DNA of 44,973 nt from an uncultured Clostridium sp. (GCA_902785295.1 CACZYK010000013.1:1-44973), one strand, 5' to 3'. Positions 9,863 to 17,466 are shown, counted from the first letter of the stretch. Translations and numbers: made by a program. Notes: generated by a model not told the origin, from the sequence alone.

Positions 9863-9873
9863 ATTCTTAATAG

Positions 9874-10023
9874 TTGTTATCTTTTGTAGCAGATGCTATG
9901 ATTTATGTAGTGATTGAGGAACTAATTCTAGAATCATAATAAGGTGAACACTTTAATATTAAAATAATAGGAGTTAGTATTGTCTTTGTTATTATGATGA
10001 TATTAGATGTATCTTTAGGATAA
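9874..10023 (+). pseudogene. ZIP family metal transporter, C-terminal remnant
   Basis: Reading from TTG 9874 gives LLSFVADAMIYVVIEELI then LES, two consecutive in-frame stops (TAA TAA at 9937-9942), then GEHFNIKIIGVSIVFVIMMI and LDVSLG before the natural TAA at 10021. This is the unmistakable last stretch of a ZIP zinc/iron transporter: the penultimate helix with its EELIPE motif, the loop that usually reads SQEGEHSN, and a final helix ending in MMxLDVALG. The two stops fall exactly where the family has Gln-Glu, so CAA-GAA has become TAA-TAA. Everything upstream of the last ~50 codons is gone, replaced by the pflA terminator. Not functional. It lies 19 bases before the broken LysR gene. Confidence 0.8.
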
Positions 10024-10042
10024 TAAGTTAGGAGAGGAGAAA

Positions 10043-10898
10043 ATGACTTTACAACAGCTAAGATATATAATAGAAGTTGCAAATCAAGGTTCAATTAATG
10101 AAGCCGCAAAAAAACTTTTTATAACTCAGCCAAGTCTTTCAAATGCTATAAAAGATATTGAAAATGAGTTTGGAATAGAAATTTTTCAAAGAACTAATAA
10201 AGGAATAAATTTATCTCAAGATGGAGTAGAGTTTTTAAGTTATGCAAGACAGATTATAGAACAAGCAGAGCTTTTAGAAACAAGATACTTAAATAAAAAG
10301 CCTTCAAGAAAGCTTTTTTCAGTTTCTACTCAGCATTATGCTTTTGCAGTAAATGCTTTTGTTGATTTGCTAAAAGAAAAGAACTTACCAGAGTATGAAT
10401 TTACTTTAAGAGAAACAAGAACCTATGAAATAATAGAAGATGTTAAAAATTTTAAATAAGATTTTTAAAGAAAATAGTCTTATTTTTACAGAGCTTTTTA
10501 AAGCAAATCCGTATATTTTTGTAAGTCATAGAAATCCTTTAGCTAAGAAAAAATATGTTACATTAGAGGATTTAGAAGATTATCCTTATTTATCTTTTGA
10601 ACAAGGGGAATATAATTCTTTTCATTTTGCAGAAGAAATTTTAAGCACATTAATTCATAAAAAAAGTATACAAGTAAGTGATAGAGCAACTCTTTTTAAT
10701 TTACTTATAGGTCTTAATGGATACACAATATCTACTGGAATTTTAAGCTCAGACTTAAATGGAAATGATATTGTGTCTATTCCATTAAAGGTAGAAGAGG
10801 TTATAAAGGTTGGATGGATATGTCATAAAAGTGTAAACTTAAGCCCTATTGCAAAGAGATATGTAGAACTTTTACAGATAAATATAAATTTAAGTTAA
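10043..10898 (+). pseudogene. LysR-family transcriptional regulator, broken by an internal deletion
   Basis: ATG 10043 follows TTAGGAGAGGAG and encodes a normal LysR N terminus: winged HTH with MTLQQLRYIIEVANQGSINE and KKLFITQPSLSNAIKDIE, then the start of the effector domain (YEFTLRETRTYEIIEDV). The frame stops at 10457-10459. The rest of the effector domain continues in another frame from about 10455 (KIFKENSLIFTELFKANPYI ... VSDRATLFNLLIGLNGYTIS ... VGWICHKS) to the stop at 10898. The joint omits roughly 15 residues that LysR proteins have between the EIIEDVKN segment and the following block, so a small out-of-frame deletion is the likely lesion rather than a single-base error. The N-terminal 138 residues could still be made and bind DNA. 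Confidence 0.85.
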
Positions 10899-11019
10899 GT
10901 TTACCACATTTACAATAAGAATACTTTTAATGGTAAAATTATAAGTAATCAGTATTAAAAAAATTTAATATTTTTAGTTATATAAAACTAAAAAGTGAAT
11001 ATAATCTATTATAGAAAAG

Positions 11020-11048
11020 AAAAAAAGAAGGTTTAATCCTTCTTTTTT
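11020..11048 (-). terminator. Terminator of the DtxR-type regulator gene
   Basis: AAAAAAGAAGG and CCTTCTTTTTT flank a 6-base loop. On the minus strand the stem overlaps the last codons and stop of the regulator gene and is followed by a T run. It is nearly symmetric and could also stop + strand transcripts coming from the LysR remnant. Confidence 0.75.
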
Positions 11049-11398
11049 AATGCTTTAATTCTATCCATTGTTTCATCACTAATAACATGTTCAATTCGAC
11101 ATGCATCTTTAGTTGCGATTTCTTCAGGTACCCCTATACTTTTAAAGAAGTCTGATAAGATGATGTGGCGCTCATAAATTGTAGAAGCTACTTGATATCC
11201 TTTATCACTTAAAGCAATATAGCCTTTACTGTCAACGTTTATATAGCCATCCTCTTTTAATAAATTAATTGCACGAGATACACTTGGTTTAGAAAAATTT
11301 AGCTTTCTGGCAATATCTATTGAACGTACATCACTATTAGTTTTTGATAAAATATAAATAGTTTCTAAATACATCTCTCCAGATTCTTGTAAAATCAT
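11033..11398 (-). CDS. DtxR/IdeR-type metal-dependent repressor, short form
   Basis: 121 residues: an N-terminal winged helix (SIDIARKLNFSKPSVSRAIN) and the dimerisation/metal-binding domain, but no C-terminal SH3-like domain (DtxR and IdeR are about 226-230). Primary-site residues follow the iron-type pattern: EMYLETIY with Met9 where MntR has Asp8, and DACRIEHVISDE with Cys100, Glu103 and His104 matching DtxR Cys102-Glu105-His106. His78 matches DtxR His79. This favours Fe(II) over Mn(II) as corepressor. Ribosome site GAGGAAG (11406-11412). It diverges from the feo operon, whose control region carries TTAG/CTAA dyads of the DtxR-box kind, so it is the obvious candidate repressor of feo. That last link is inference. 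Confidence 0.9.
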   Translation of the reverse strand: MILQESGEMYLETIYILSKTNSDVRSIDIARKLNFSKPSVSRAINLLKEDGYINVDSKGYIALSDKGYQVASTIYERHIILSDFFKSIGVPEEIATKDACRIEHVISDETMDRIKALKKKD

Positions 11399-11536
11399 GT
11401 TATCACTTCCTCATAATATTCTATCATATAGTGCTTTGCAAATAAATTGAACTACTTAGCATTGAAATATCAAGATTCTTCTAATGATTGAAATTATAGA
11501 TGTTTTTGTTAAAGTCATAAATTTTTAGAAAGAATA

Positions 11537-11565
11537 TTGACATATATGGCAAATTGGAGTATATT
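11537..11565 (+). promoter_or_regulatory. Strong promoter of the feo operon
   Basis: TTGACA at 11537-11542, exactly 17 bases, TATATT at 11560-11565. The expected start point, about 11572, coincides with the first base of the palindrome described next. It lies in the 338-base gap between the DtxR-type gene and feoA. Confidence 0.8.
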
Positions 11566-11572
11566 TAACTTG

Positions 11573-11592
11573 AAGTTAGAGGTGTCTAACTT
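11573..11592 (+). promoter_or_regulatory. Palindromic operator at the feo start point
   Basis: AAGTTAGA GGTG TCTAACTT, a perfect 8-bp inverted repeat immediately after the -10 box and over the predicted transcription start. The GTTAG/CTAAC core is shared with the downstream tandem units and with the corynebacterial DtxR box (TTAGGTTAGSCTAACCTAA). Placement fits simple repression by the adjacent DtxR-type regulator when iron is plentiful. Confidence 0.65.
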
Positions 11593-11608
11593 AAATTTTT
11601 AAAGAAGG

Positions 11609-11722
11609 GTTAGCTTAGACTAATTAAGTTAGCTACAACTAATCAGATTAGTCACAGCTAATTAGATTAGCTTTTGCTAATAAAGTTAGCAGAAACTAAT
11701 CTAGTTAGCAAAGGATAATCAA
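11609..11722 (+). repeat. Six tandem 19-bp dyad units in the feo leader
   Basis: Six contiguous 19-base units, at 11609, 11628, 11647, 11666, 11685 and 11704, each of the form RTTAGY-N4-RCTAAT-N3 (unit 6 is degenerate: GTTAGC then GATAAT). Unit 4 is a perfect dyad, ATTAGC TTTT GCTAAT. The gaps between units are also dyads (ACTAAT CAG ATTAGT between 2 and 3; GCTAAT TAG ATTAGC between 3 and 4). TTAGC half-sites therefore alternate in orientation about every 9.5 bases for 114 bases, ending one base before the feoA ribosome site. The period equals the DtxR box length. They could be an operator lattice, or RNA hairpins in the 5' leader, or both. Confidence 0.85.
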
Positions 11723-11736
11723 GGGAGGAGATTATG

Positions 11737-11946
11737 ATGCCATTAACATATGCAAATATTGGTGAAGAAAATGTCATCAAGAGAATTGGTGGCGCAAATG
11801 AAACAAAACGTCATTTAGAAAATTTAGGCTTTGTGCCAGGAAGCAAAGTTAGTATCGTTAATAAAATGAATCAAAATGTTATTGTTAATATTAAAGATAC
11901 AAGAATTGCTATTTCTGAAGAACTTGCACAAAAGATTATGATTTAA
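11737..11946 (+). CDS. feoA: Ferrous iron transport protein FeoA (first copy)
   Basis: 69 residues, a small SH3-like FeoA protein (IKRIGGANETKRHLENLGFV then PGSKVSIVNK), full length for the family. FeoA proteins are cytosolic partners of FeoB; their exact role is not settled. Two ATGs occur at 11734 and 11737; the second is better spaced (8 bases) from GGAGG at 11724-11728. It is the first gene after the tandem-dyad leader and the first of two adjacent FeoA genes, 15 bases apart. Tandem FeoA genes before FeoB are common in clostridia. Confidence 0.92.
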   Translation: MPLTYANIGEENVIKRIGGANETKRHLENLGFVPGSKVSIVNKMNQNVIVNIKDTRIAISEELAQKIMI

Positions 11947-11961
11947 AGGGGGAATTTTTTC

Positions 11962-12180
11962 ATGAATTTAAAAGAAGTAAAAGTTGGAGATACTGTTAAA
12001 GTTGTAAAGTTAACTGGTCAAGGTGCTACTAAAAGAAGAATAATGGACATGGGTATTACTAAGGGCGTAGAAATATATGTAAGAAAAGTTGCACCACTTG
12101 GTGACCCTGTAGAAGTTACTGTAAGAGGATATGAATTATCTCTTAGGAAAGCAGATGCTGCTATGATTGAAGTTGAATAA
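11962..12180 (+). CDS. feoA: Ferrous iron transport protein FeoA (second copy)
   Basis: 72 residues, FeoA fold with the typical GQGATKRRIMDMGITKGVEI and RKVAPLGDPVEVTVRGYELS blocks; closer to the family consensus than the first copy. ATG 11962 follows AAAGGGGG. Divergent from its neighbour in sequence, so not a recent duplication. Operon with feoA1 upstream and feoB 58 bases downstream; that gap carries another TTAG dyad. Confidence 0.93.
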   Translation: MNLKEVKVGDTVKVVKLTGQGATKRRIMDMGITKGVEIYVRKVAPLGDPVEVTVRGYELSLRKADAAMIEVE

Positions 12181-12204
12181 AAAGACTTTAAATTTTATAT
12201 AAGA

Positions 12205-12220
12205 GTTAGCTTAGACTAAC
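12205..12220 (+). promoter_or_regulatory. Seventh feo dyad, just upstream of feoB
   Basis: GTTAGCTTAGACTAAC, a 5-bp inverted repeat whose first 15 bases are identical to unit 1 of the leader array. It sits 19 bases before the feoB start, directly ahead of AAAAAAAGGAGG. It may be an internal operator or a hairpin affecting feoB translation. Confidence 0.65.
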
Positions 12221-12238
12221 AAAAAAAGGAGGATAAAT

Positions 12239-14368
12239 ATGGCTATTAATATTGCGTTAGCAGGTAACCCAAATAGTGGGAAAACTACATTGTTTAATGT
12301 GTTAACTGGGTCTAATCAGTTTGTTGGAAACTGGCCAGGGGTAACGGTGGAAAAAAAAGAAGGAAAATATAAGGAAGATAAGGAGATTAAAATTACAGAT
12401 TTACCAGGAATTTATTCTTTATCTCCATATACACTTGAGGAAGTTGTATCACGTAAATATTTATTAGATGAAAAGGTAGATGTTATTTTAAATATTATTG
12501 ATGGTTCAAACTTAGAGCGTAACTTATATTTAACAACTCAATTATTAGAACTTGGAATTCCAGTTGTAGTTGCTGTAAATATGCTTGATGTAATTGAAAA
12601 ACGTGGAGATAAAATAGATTATAAGCGTCTTTCAAAGGAATTAAGATGTGATGTAGTTCCAATATCAGCTTTAAGAAATCAAGGAATTGATGAGCTTATG
12701 AATAAGGTAAAGAGTGCTACTAATTCTTCATACACTGTAAAAAGCATTTACAATAGACAAATAGGTGATGTTTTAAATCAATTAGAAGAATTTCTTCCAT
12801 CAAATATTGATTCAAGTAAAAAGTTATTTTATAGTGTAAAATTATTTGAACGTGATGATAAAATAATTCAATCACTAAATACTAAAATTGATGATGAATC
12901 AATAATTGCTAATTTAGAAAAGGAATTAGATGATGATAGTGAAAGTATTATTACAGATGCAAGATATTCATATATTTCAACAATAATTAAAGATTGTTAT
13001 AAGAAAGCAAATCGTGAAAGCTTAACAACATCAGATAAAATTGATAAGATTGTAACAAATCGTATATTAGCACTGCCAATATTTGCATTAGTTATGTTTA
13101 TAGTTTACTATGTGTCAGTTACAACAGTTGGAACAATAGTTACAGATTGGACTAATGATGTATTATTTGGTGAAATAATTCCCCCAGCAATTGAAAGCTT
13201 TTTAGAAGCAGTTAACTGTGCTGGATGGTTACAAAGCTTAATTCTTGATGGTATTGTAGCAGGTGTTGGTGCAGTACTTGGATTTGTACCACAGATGCTT
13301 GTATTATTTGCATTTTTAGCTATACTTGAAGATTGTGGATATATGGCCCGTGTAGCATTTATTATGGACCGTATTTTTAGAAAGTTTGGATTATCAGGAA
13401 AATCATTTATTCCAATGTTAATTGGTAGTGGATGTGGTGTTCCAGGAATTATGGCAAGCCGTACAATTGAAAGTGACCGTGACCGTAAGATGACAATTAT
13501 GACAACAACATTTATCCCTTGTGGAGCTAAACTTCCAATTATAGCACTTATTGCTGGTGCTTTATTTGATGGTGCTTCATGGGTAGCTCCAAGTGCTTAT
13601 TTCTTAGGTGTTTTTGCAATTGTTATTTCAGGTATTATATTAAAGAAAACAAAATTATTTATTGGTGACCCAGCTCCATTTGTTATGGAAATGCCATCAT
13701 ATCATGCACCTAGAGTAGTGAATGTTTTAAGAAGTATGTGGGAAAGAGGATTTAGCTTTATTAAGAAAGCTGGAACAGTTATATTGCTTTCAACAATTGT
13801 CATTTGGTTCTTACAATCATTTGGAGTTCAAGCTGGAAGCTTTGGTATGGTAGATGATATTAATGATAGTTTATTATCAACATTAGGAAAAGTAATTGCA
13901 TGGATATTTACTCCACTTGGATGGGGAGAATGGAAAGCAGCTGTTGCAAGTATTACAGGTTTAGTTGCTAAAGAAAATGTTGTAGCAACATTTGGACAAT
14001 TATATGGATTTGCTGAAGTAGCTGAAGATGGTTCAGAAATTTGGGGTACATTATCTGCAAGCTTTACAACAATATCTGCTTACTCATTCTTAGCATTTAA
14101 TTTATTATGTGCTCCTTGTTTTGCAGCAATAGGTGCAATAAAGAGAGAAATGAATAATGGTAAATGGACTGCTTTTGCAATTACTTATCAATGTGTATTT
14201 GCTTATGTTATTGCCTTAATTATTAACCAAATAGGTAACTTAATAGTTAATGGTACCTTTGGAGTTGGAACAGTTGTAGCAATACTATTAATTATAGCAT
14301 TAATTTACTTATTAGTTAGAAAACCAAAAGTATCAGACAAAGTAGAGGTCCAATATTCAGTTAGATAA
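12239..14368 (+). CDS. feoB: Ferrous iron transporter FeoB
   Basis: A 709-residue Fe(II) transporter with a cytosolic G domain and polytopic membrane domain. G domain: G1 GNPNSGKT (9-16), G3 DLPG (54-57), G4 NMLD (114-117), G5 SAL (143-145). The membrane part starts near residue 280 and shows the two gate repeats: IGSGCGVPGIMASRTI (about 397) and the conserved TTFIPCGAKLPI block, later FGQLYGF and LAFNLLCAPCFAAIGAIKRE. Length is normal for the Gram-positive type. Enriched in CGT arginine codons like pflB, suggesting strong expression under iron limitation. ATG follows AAAGGAGGATAAAT. Confidence 0.97.
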   Translation: MAINIALAGNPNSGKTTLFNVLTGSNQFVGNWPGVTVEKKEGKYKEDKEIKITDLPGIYSLSPYTLEEVVSRKYLLDEKVDVILNIIDGSNLERNLYLTTQLLELGIPVVVAVNMLDVIEKRGDKIDYKRLSKELRCDVVPISALRNQGIDELMNKVKSATNSSYTVKSIYNRQIGDVLNQLEEFLPSNIDSSKKLFYSVKLFERDDKIIQSLNTKIDDESIIANLEKELDDDSESIITDARYSYISTIIKDCYKKANRESLTTSDKIDKIVTNRILALPIFALVMFIVYYVSVTTVGTIVTDWTNDVLFGEIIPPAIESFLEAVNCAGWLQSLILDGIVAGVGAVLGFVPQMLVLFAFLAILEDCGYMARVAFIMDRIFRKFGLSGKSFIPMLIGSGCGVPGIMASRTIESDRDRKMTIMTTTFIPCGAKLPIIALIAGALFDGASWVAPSAYFLGVFAIVISGIILKKTKLFIGDPAPFVMEMPSYHAPRVVNVLRSMWERGFSFIKKAGTVILLSTIVIWFLQSFGVQAGSFGMVDDINDSLLSTLGKVIAWIFTPLGWGEWKAAVASITGLVAKENVVATFGQLYGFAEVAEDGSEIWGTLSASFTTISAYSFLAFNLLCAPCFAAIGAIKREMNNGKWTAFAITYQCVFAYVIALIINQIGNLIVNGTFGVGTVVAILLIIALIYLLVRKPKVSDKVEVQYSVR

Positions 14369-14388
14369 TAAAAGGAGATGAACACATA

Positions 14389-14592
14389 ATGAATTTATCA
14401 ACCTTTATCATATTAATTGTTTTAATTGCCATTGTAGCATTGATTATTAAATCCATGATAAAAGATAAGAAAAGTGGAAAGTCATCATGTGGTGGAAATT
14501 GTGGAGCCTGTGGGGCATGCTTGCATGGTTCATTATGTGATAACTCAAAACTACTATTTGTTAAAGATTCTAAAAAAGAGCAGCATAAATAA
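14389..14592 (+). CDS. FeoB-associated Cys-rich membrane protein
   Basis: 67 residues: one N-terminal membrane helix (about 4-22), a Lys-rich stop-transfer stretch, then a Cys cluster CGGNCGACGACLHGSLC. This matches the small FeoB-associated Cys-rich membrane proteins found after feoB in Firmicutes, proposed to fill the role of FeoC or to bind iron. 20 bases after feoB with its own AAAGGAG. The last codons form the first arm of a terminator. Confidence 0.88.
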   Translation: MNLSTFIILIVLIAIVALIIKSMIKDKKSGKSSCGGNCGACGACLHGSLCDNSKLLFVKDSKKEQHK

Positions 14593-14608
14593 GCTGCTCT
14601 TTTTTTAA
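14573..14608 (+). terminator. Terminator overlapping the end of the Cys-rich gene
   Basis: AAAAAAGAGCAG and CTGCTCTTTTTTT form a strong 9-bp or longer stem around a 10-base loop that contains the stop codon (14590-14592). It should end most feo transcripts, with some read-through into the next gene. Confidence 0.88.
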
Positions 14609-14646
14609 AACTTAAAAGTTATTTTTATTTTTACGGAGGAAAAATT

Positions 14647-15009
14647 ATGTCAACAATTATAATTTTAGCTATATTAATTGCAATATGTATATTTGCAATA
14701 ATAAATTCAAAAAAACACTTTAAAGGTGAAAGCGGATGCTGTGGAGGAGAGAGTGTAGAAAAAACTGAGAAAACTCTTAATTATATTGCAGATAAAAAAA
14801 AGATATTTATAAGTGGAATGCATTGTAAAAATTGTGCTAGAAAAATAGAAAGTGCTATAAATGATGTTAGTTACTTAGCATGTAAAGTAAACCTTAAAGA
14901 AAATTTGGCAATAGTTACTGGAAGTCAAACAATTAATGAAGAAGAAATAAAAAACATTATTGAAAAACTTGGGTATAAAGTAGTTAATAAAATTCAAGAA
15001 ACCAAATAG
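14647..15009 (+). CDS. Membrane-anchored heavy-metal-associated (HMA) domain protein
   Basis: 120 residues. Residues 3-20 form a membrane helix, followed by a short Cys patch GESGCCGGES (about 28-37), then from about residue 52 a complete HMA domain with metal site GMHCKNCARKIE. The first 40 residues resemble the upstream FeoB-associated Cys-rich peptide, so it looks like that peptide type joined to a CopZ-like metallochaperone domain. The HMA domain would face the cytosol if the helix is inserted N-out. Own ribosome site (ACGGAGGAAAAATT); partly isolated from feo by the terminator at 14573-14608. Which metal it carries, Cu or Fe, cannot be read from the sequence. Confidence 0.82.
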   Translation: MSTIIILAILIAICIFAIINSKKHFKGESGCCGGESVEKTEKTLNYIADKKKIFISGMHCKNCARKIESAINDVSYLACKVNLKENLAIVTGSQTINEEEIKNIIEKLGYKVVNKIQETK

Positions 15010-15016
15010 CTATAAT

Positions 15017-15043
15017 AAAAAACTATAGCAAGCTATAGTTTTT
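15017..15043 (+). terminator. Terminator after HMA-domain gene
   Basis: AAAAACTATAGC and GCTATAGTTTTT around AA; perfect 12-bp dyad beginning 7 bases after the stop. Confidence 0.85.
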
Positions 15044-15122
15044 AAGAGTTACACTATAAGTCTTTAAATATGGTATATTTTCCTTAAGAAATTTAGAACA
15101 TATTTTAAAGGAGAGATTAGCT

Positions 15123-17381
15123 ATGAAAACAGGGATAATAGGATATCCTAGAGTTGGGGAGTTAAGAGAGTTAAAATTTATAACTGAAAAATATTTCAGA
15201 AAAGAAGTTTCTTTAGAAGAACTTCAAAAAACTGCAAAAGATATAAGAGAAAAACAATGGAAACTTCAAAAAGAAAATGGAATTGATTTTATTTCTTCTA
15301 ATGATTTTTCTTTTTATGATGGAGTTTTAGATACAGCTTTTTTAATAAATGCAGTTTCTAAAGAATATAAAGACTTATCTTTAAGTAAAATAGATACATA
15401 TTTTGCAGCAGCAAGAGGTTATCAAGGAGAACAAGGTGATGTTAAAGCCTTATCTATGAGAAAATGGTTTAATACAAATTATCATTATATGGTACCAGTT
15501 TTAGATGATAATACTGTTTTAAAGCTTAATGATGATAAAATATTTAGTGAATTTAATGAAGCTTTAGCTTTAAGAATTAAAACAAAATCAGTTCTTGTAG
15601 GACCTTTTACTTTCTTAAAACTTGCAAAGTATAATGGAAAGAAAAATATTTTTGATTTTAAAGAAGACATTGTTAAAGTATATAAAGATATTTTAGAAAA
15701 GTTTAATGAAATAAATGGTGAATGGATTCAATTTGATGAACCTTCTCTTGTAACAGATTTAGAAGAAAGCGAAATAAATCTTTTTGTTTCAATTTATGAA
15801 GAACTTTTAAAGAGTAAAAAGAACTTAAAAATTCTTTTACAAACATATTTTGGAGATGTAAGAGATGGATATAAAAAAATAATTTCTTTAGACTTTGATG
15901 GAATAGGTCTTGACTTTGTAGAAGGCAAAGAAACTCTTAAATTAGTTAAGAAAAATGGTTTTCCAAAGGAAAAGTTACTTTTTGCAGGAGTAGTTAATGG
16001 TAAAAATATATGGAGAAATAATTATAAGAAAACTTTAAATATATTAGAAGAGTTAAAAGCTTTTGTAGAGCCAGAAAATATAGTTATAAATACAAGCTGT
16101 TCTCTTCTTCATGTACCATATACTTTAGAAAATGAAACTAAGCTTGAAGAAAAATATAAAAAACATTTCTCTTTTGCAAAGGAAAAGCTTAATGAATTAA
16201 ATGAACTTAAGAAAATTACAGAAGGAAAAGGTAAAGACTTATTAGAGAATAATATAAAACTATTTGAAGAAAGATTAGGTGAAAAATCTGATGTTTTAAA
16301 TAAAATAGATGAAAAGTTATTTACTCGTCTTCCAGAAAGAAAGGTAAGAAAAAATATTCAAAAGGAATTTTTAAATCTTCCAACTCTTCCAACAACAACA
16401 ATAGGCTCATTCCCTCAAACTAAGGAAATAAAGCTTTTAAGAAAATCTTATAGAAACAATGAAATATCAGAGGAAGAATATAAGAGTAAAATTAAAGAAA
16501 AAATTAAAGAAGTTATAAAGCTTCAAGAAGAAATAGGAATAGATGTACTTGTTCATGGAGAATATGAAAGAAATGACATGGTTGAATACTTTGGAGAAAA
16601 TTTAGAGGGATATCTATTTACAGAAAAGGCATGGGTACAATCTTATGGAACAAGATGTGTAAAACCACCAGTTATATGGAGTACAATAAAAAGAAAGAAA
16701 CCAATCACAGTAGAATATAGTAGCTTTGCACAAAGCCTTACAGATAAACCTGTAAAAGGAATGCTTACAGGGCCTGTAACAATTTTAAACTGGTCATTCC
16801 CAAGAGAAGATGTTTCTTTAGAAGAAATGGCATATGAAATAGCTTTAGCAATTCGTGAAGAGGTTTTAGACTTAGAAAGCTTTGGAATAAATGTTATTCA
16901 AATTGATGAAGCAGCTTTAAAAGAAAAGCTTCCTTTAAGAAAAGAAGATTGGTATAAAGAATATTTAGATTGGGCAATAAAAGCTTTTAACTTAGTACAT
17001 TCAGGAGTAAAAGAAACAACTCAAATTCATACCCATATGTGTTATAGTGAATTTGAAAATATCATTAAAGATATAGACAATATGGATGCAGATGTAATTT
17101 CTTTTGAGGCATCAAGGTCTAATTTATCAATAATAGATGCCCTTAATAAAAACAACTTTGAAACAGAAGTAGGACCAGGAGTGTATGATATTCACTCTCC
17201 AAGAGTTCCTTCAGTAGAAGAAATAGTAGAGGCATTAAATAAAATGCTTAAGAAGATACCAAAAGAAAACCTATGGGTTAATCCAGACTGTGGATTAAAA
17301 ACAAGAGGAGAAAAAGAAACAAATGCAAGCTTAAAGAATATGGTAGAGGCTACTAAAATAGTTAGAAAACAAATACAATAA
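15123..17381 (+). CDS. metE: Cobalamin-independent methionine synthase
   Basis: A 752-residue 5-methyltetrahydropteroyltriglutamate-homocysteine methyltransferase, the last step of methionine synthesis. Two-barrel protein: N-terminal half from GYPRVGELRELKF, C-terminal catalytic barrel from PTTTIGSFPQTKE near residue 420. Zinc ligands are seen in IHTHMCYSEF (His638, Cys640) and NPDCGLKTRG (Cys723). Full length. Ribosome site AAAGGAGAG. The 113-base leader after the preceding terminator is too short for, and shows no sign of, a T-box or SAM riboswitch. Monocistronic. Confidence 0.97.
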   Translation: MKTGIIGYPRVGELRELKFITEKYFRKEVSLEELQKTAKDIREKQWKLQKENGIDFISSNDFSFYDGVLDTAFLINAVSKEYKDLSLSKIDTYFAAARGYQGEQGDVKALSMRKWFNTNYHYMVPVLDDNTVLKLNDDKIFSEFNEALALRIKTKSVLVGPFTFLKLAKYNGKKNIFDFKEDIVKVYKDILEKFNEINGEWIQFDEPSLVTDLEESEINLFVSIYEELLKSKKNLKILLQTYFGDVRDGYKKIISLDFDGIGLDFVEGKETLKLVKKNGFPKEKLLFAGVVNGKNIWRNNYKKTLNILEELKAFVEPENIVINTSCSLLHVPYTLENETKLEEKYKKHFSFAKEKLNELNELKKITEGKGKDLLENNIKLFEERLGEKSDVLNKIDEKLFTRLPERKVRKNIQKEFLNLPTLPTTTIGSFPQTKEIKLLRKSYRNNEISEEEYKSKIKEKIKEVIKLQEEIGIDVLVHGEYERNDMVEYFGENLEGYLFTEKAWVQSYGTRCVKPPVIWSTIKRKKPITVEYSSFAQSLTDKPVKGMLTGPVTILNWSFPREDVSLEEMAYEIALAIREEVLDLESFGINVIQIDEAALKEKLPLRKEDWYKEYLDWAIKAFNLVHSGVKETTQIHTHMCYSEFENIIKDIDNMDADVISFEASRSNLSIIDALNKNNFETEVGPGVYDIHSPRVPSVEEIVEALNKMLKKIPKENLWVNPDCGLKTRGEKETNASLKNMVEATKIVRKQIQ

Positions 17382-17405
17382 GAAATATATAATAAAGAAA
17401 AGGTA

Positions 17406-17453
17406 TAAAAAAGAGCCTAAAATTAAAAAAATTTAGTTTGAGTTCTTTTTTAT
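17406..17453 (+). terminator. Terminator after metE
   Basis: AAAAAAGAGCCTAAA pairs imperfectly with TTTAGTTTGAGTTCTTTTTT; mismatches in the middle, but a good 3' T run. Moderate support. Confidence 0.55.
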
Positions 17454-17466
17454 ATCTAAAAATATA

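Noticed and set aside
10440-10898. Separate 152-aa protein gene
   Set aside because: It has no ribosome site and its sequence is the C-terminal effector domain continuing the broken LysR gene.
11609-11722. Tandem 19-bp units considered as a short CRISPR array
   Set aside because: There are no unique spacers: units are contiguous, vary in sequence, and are inverted-repeat operators by position; no cas genes are near.
15010-15122. Possible T-box or SAM riboswitch ahead of metE
   Set aside because: Only 113 bases, beginning with the terminator of the previous gene; no conserved riboswitch core or antiterminator pair seen.
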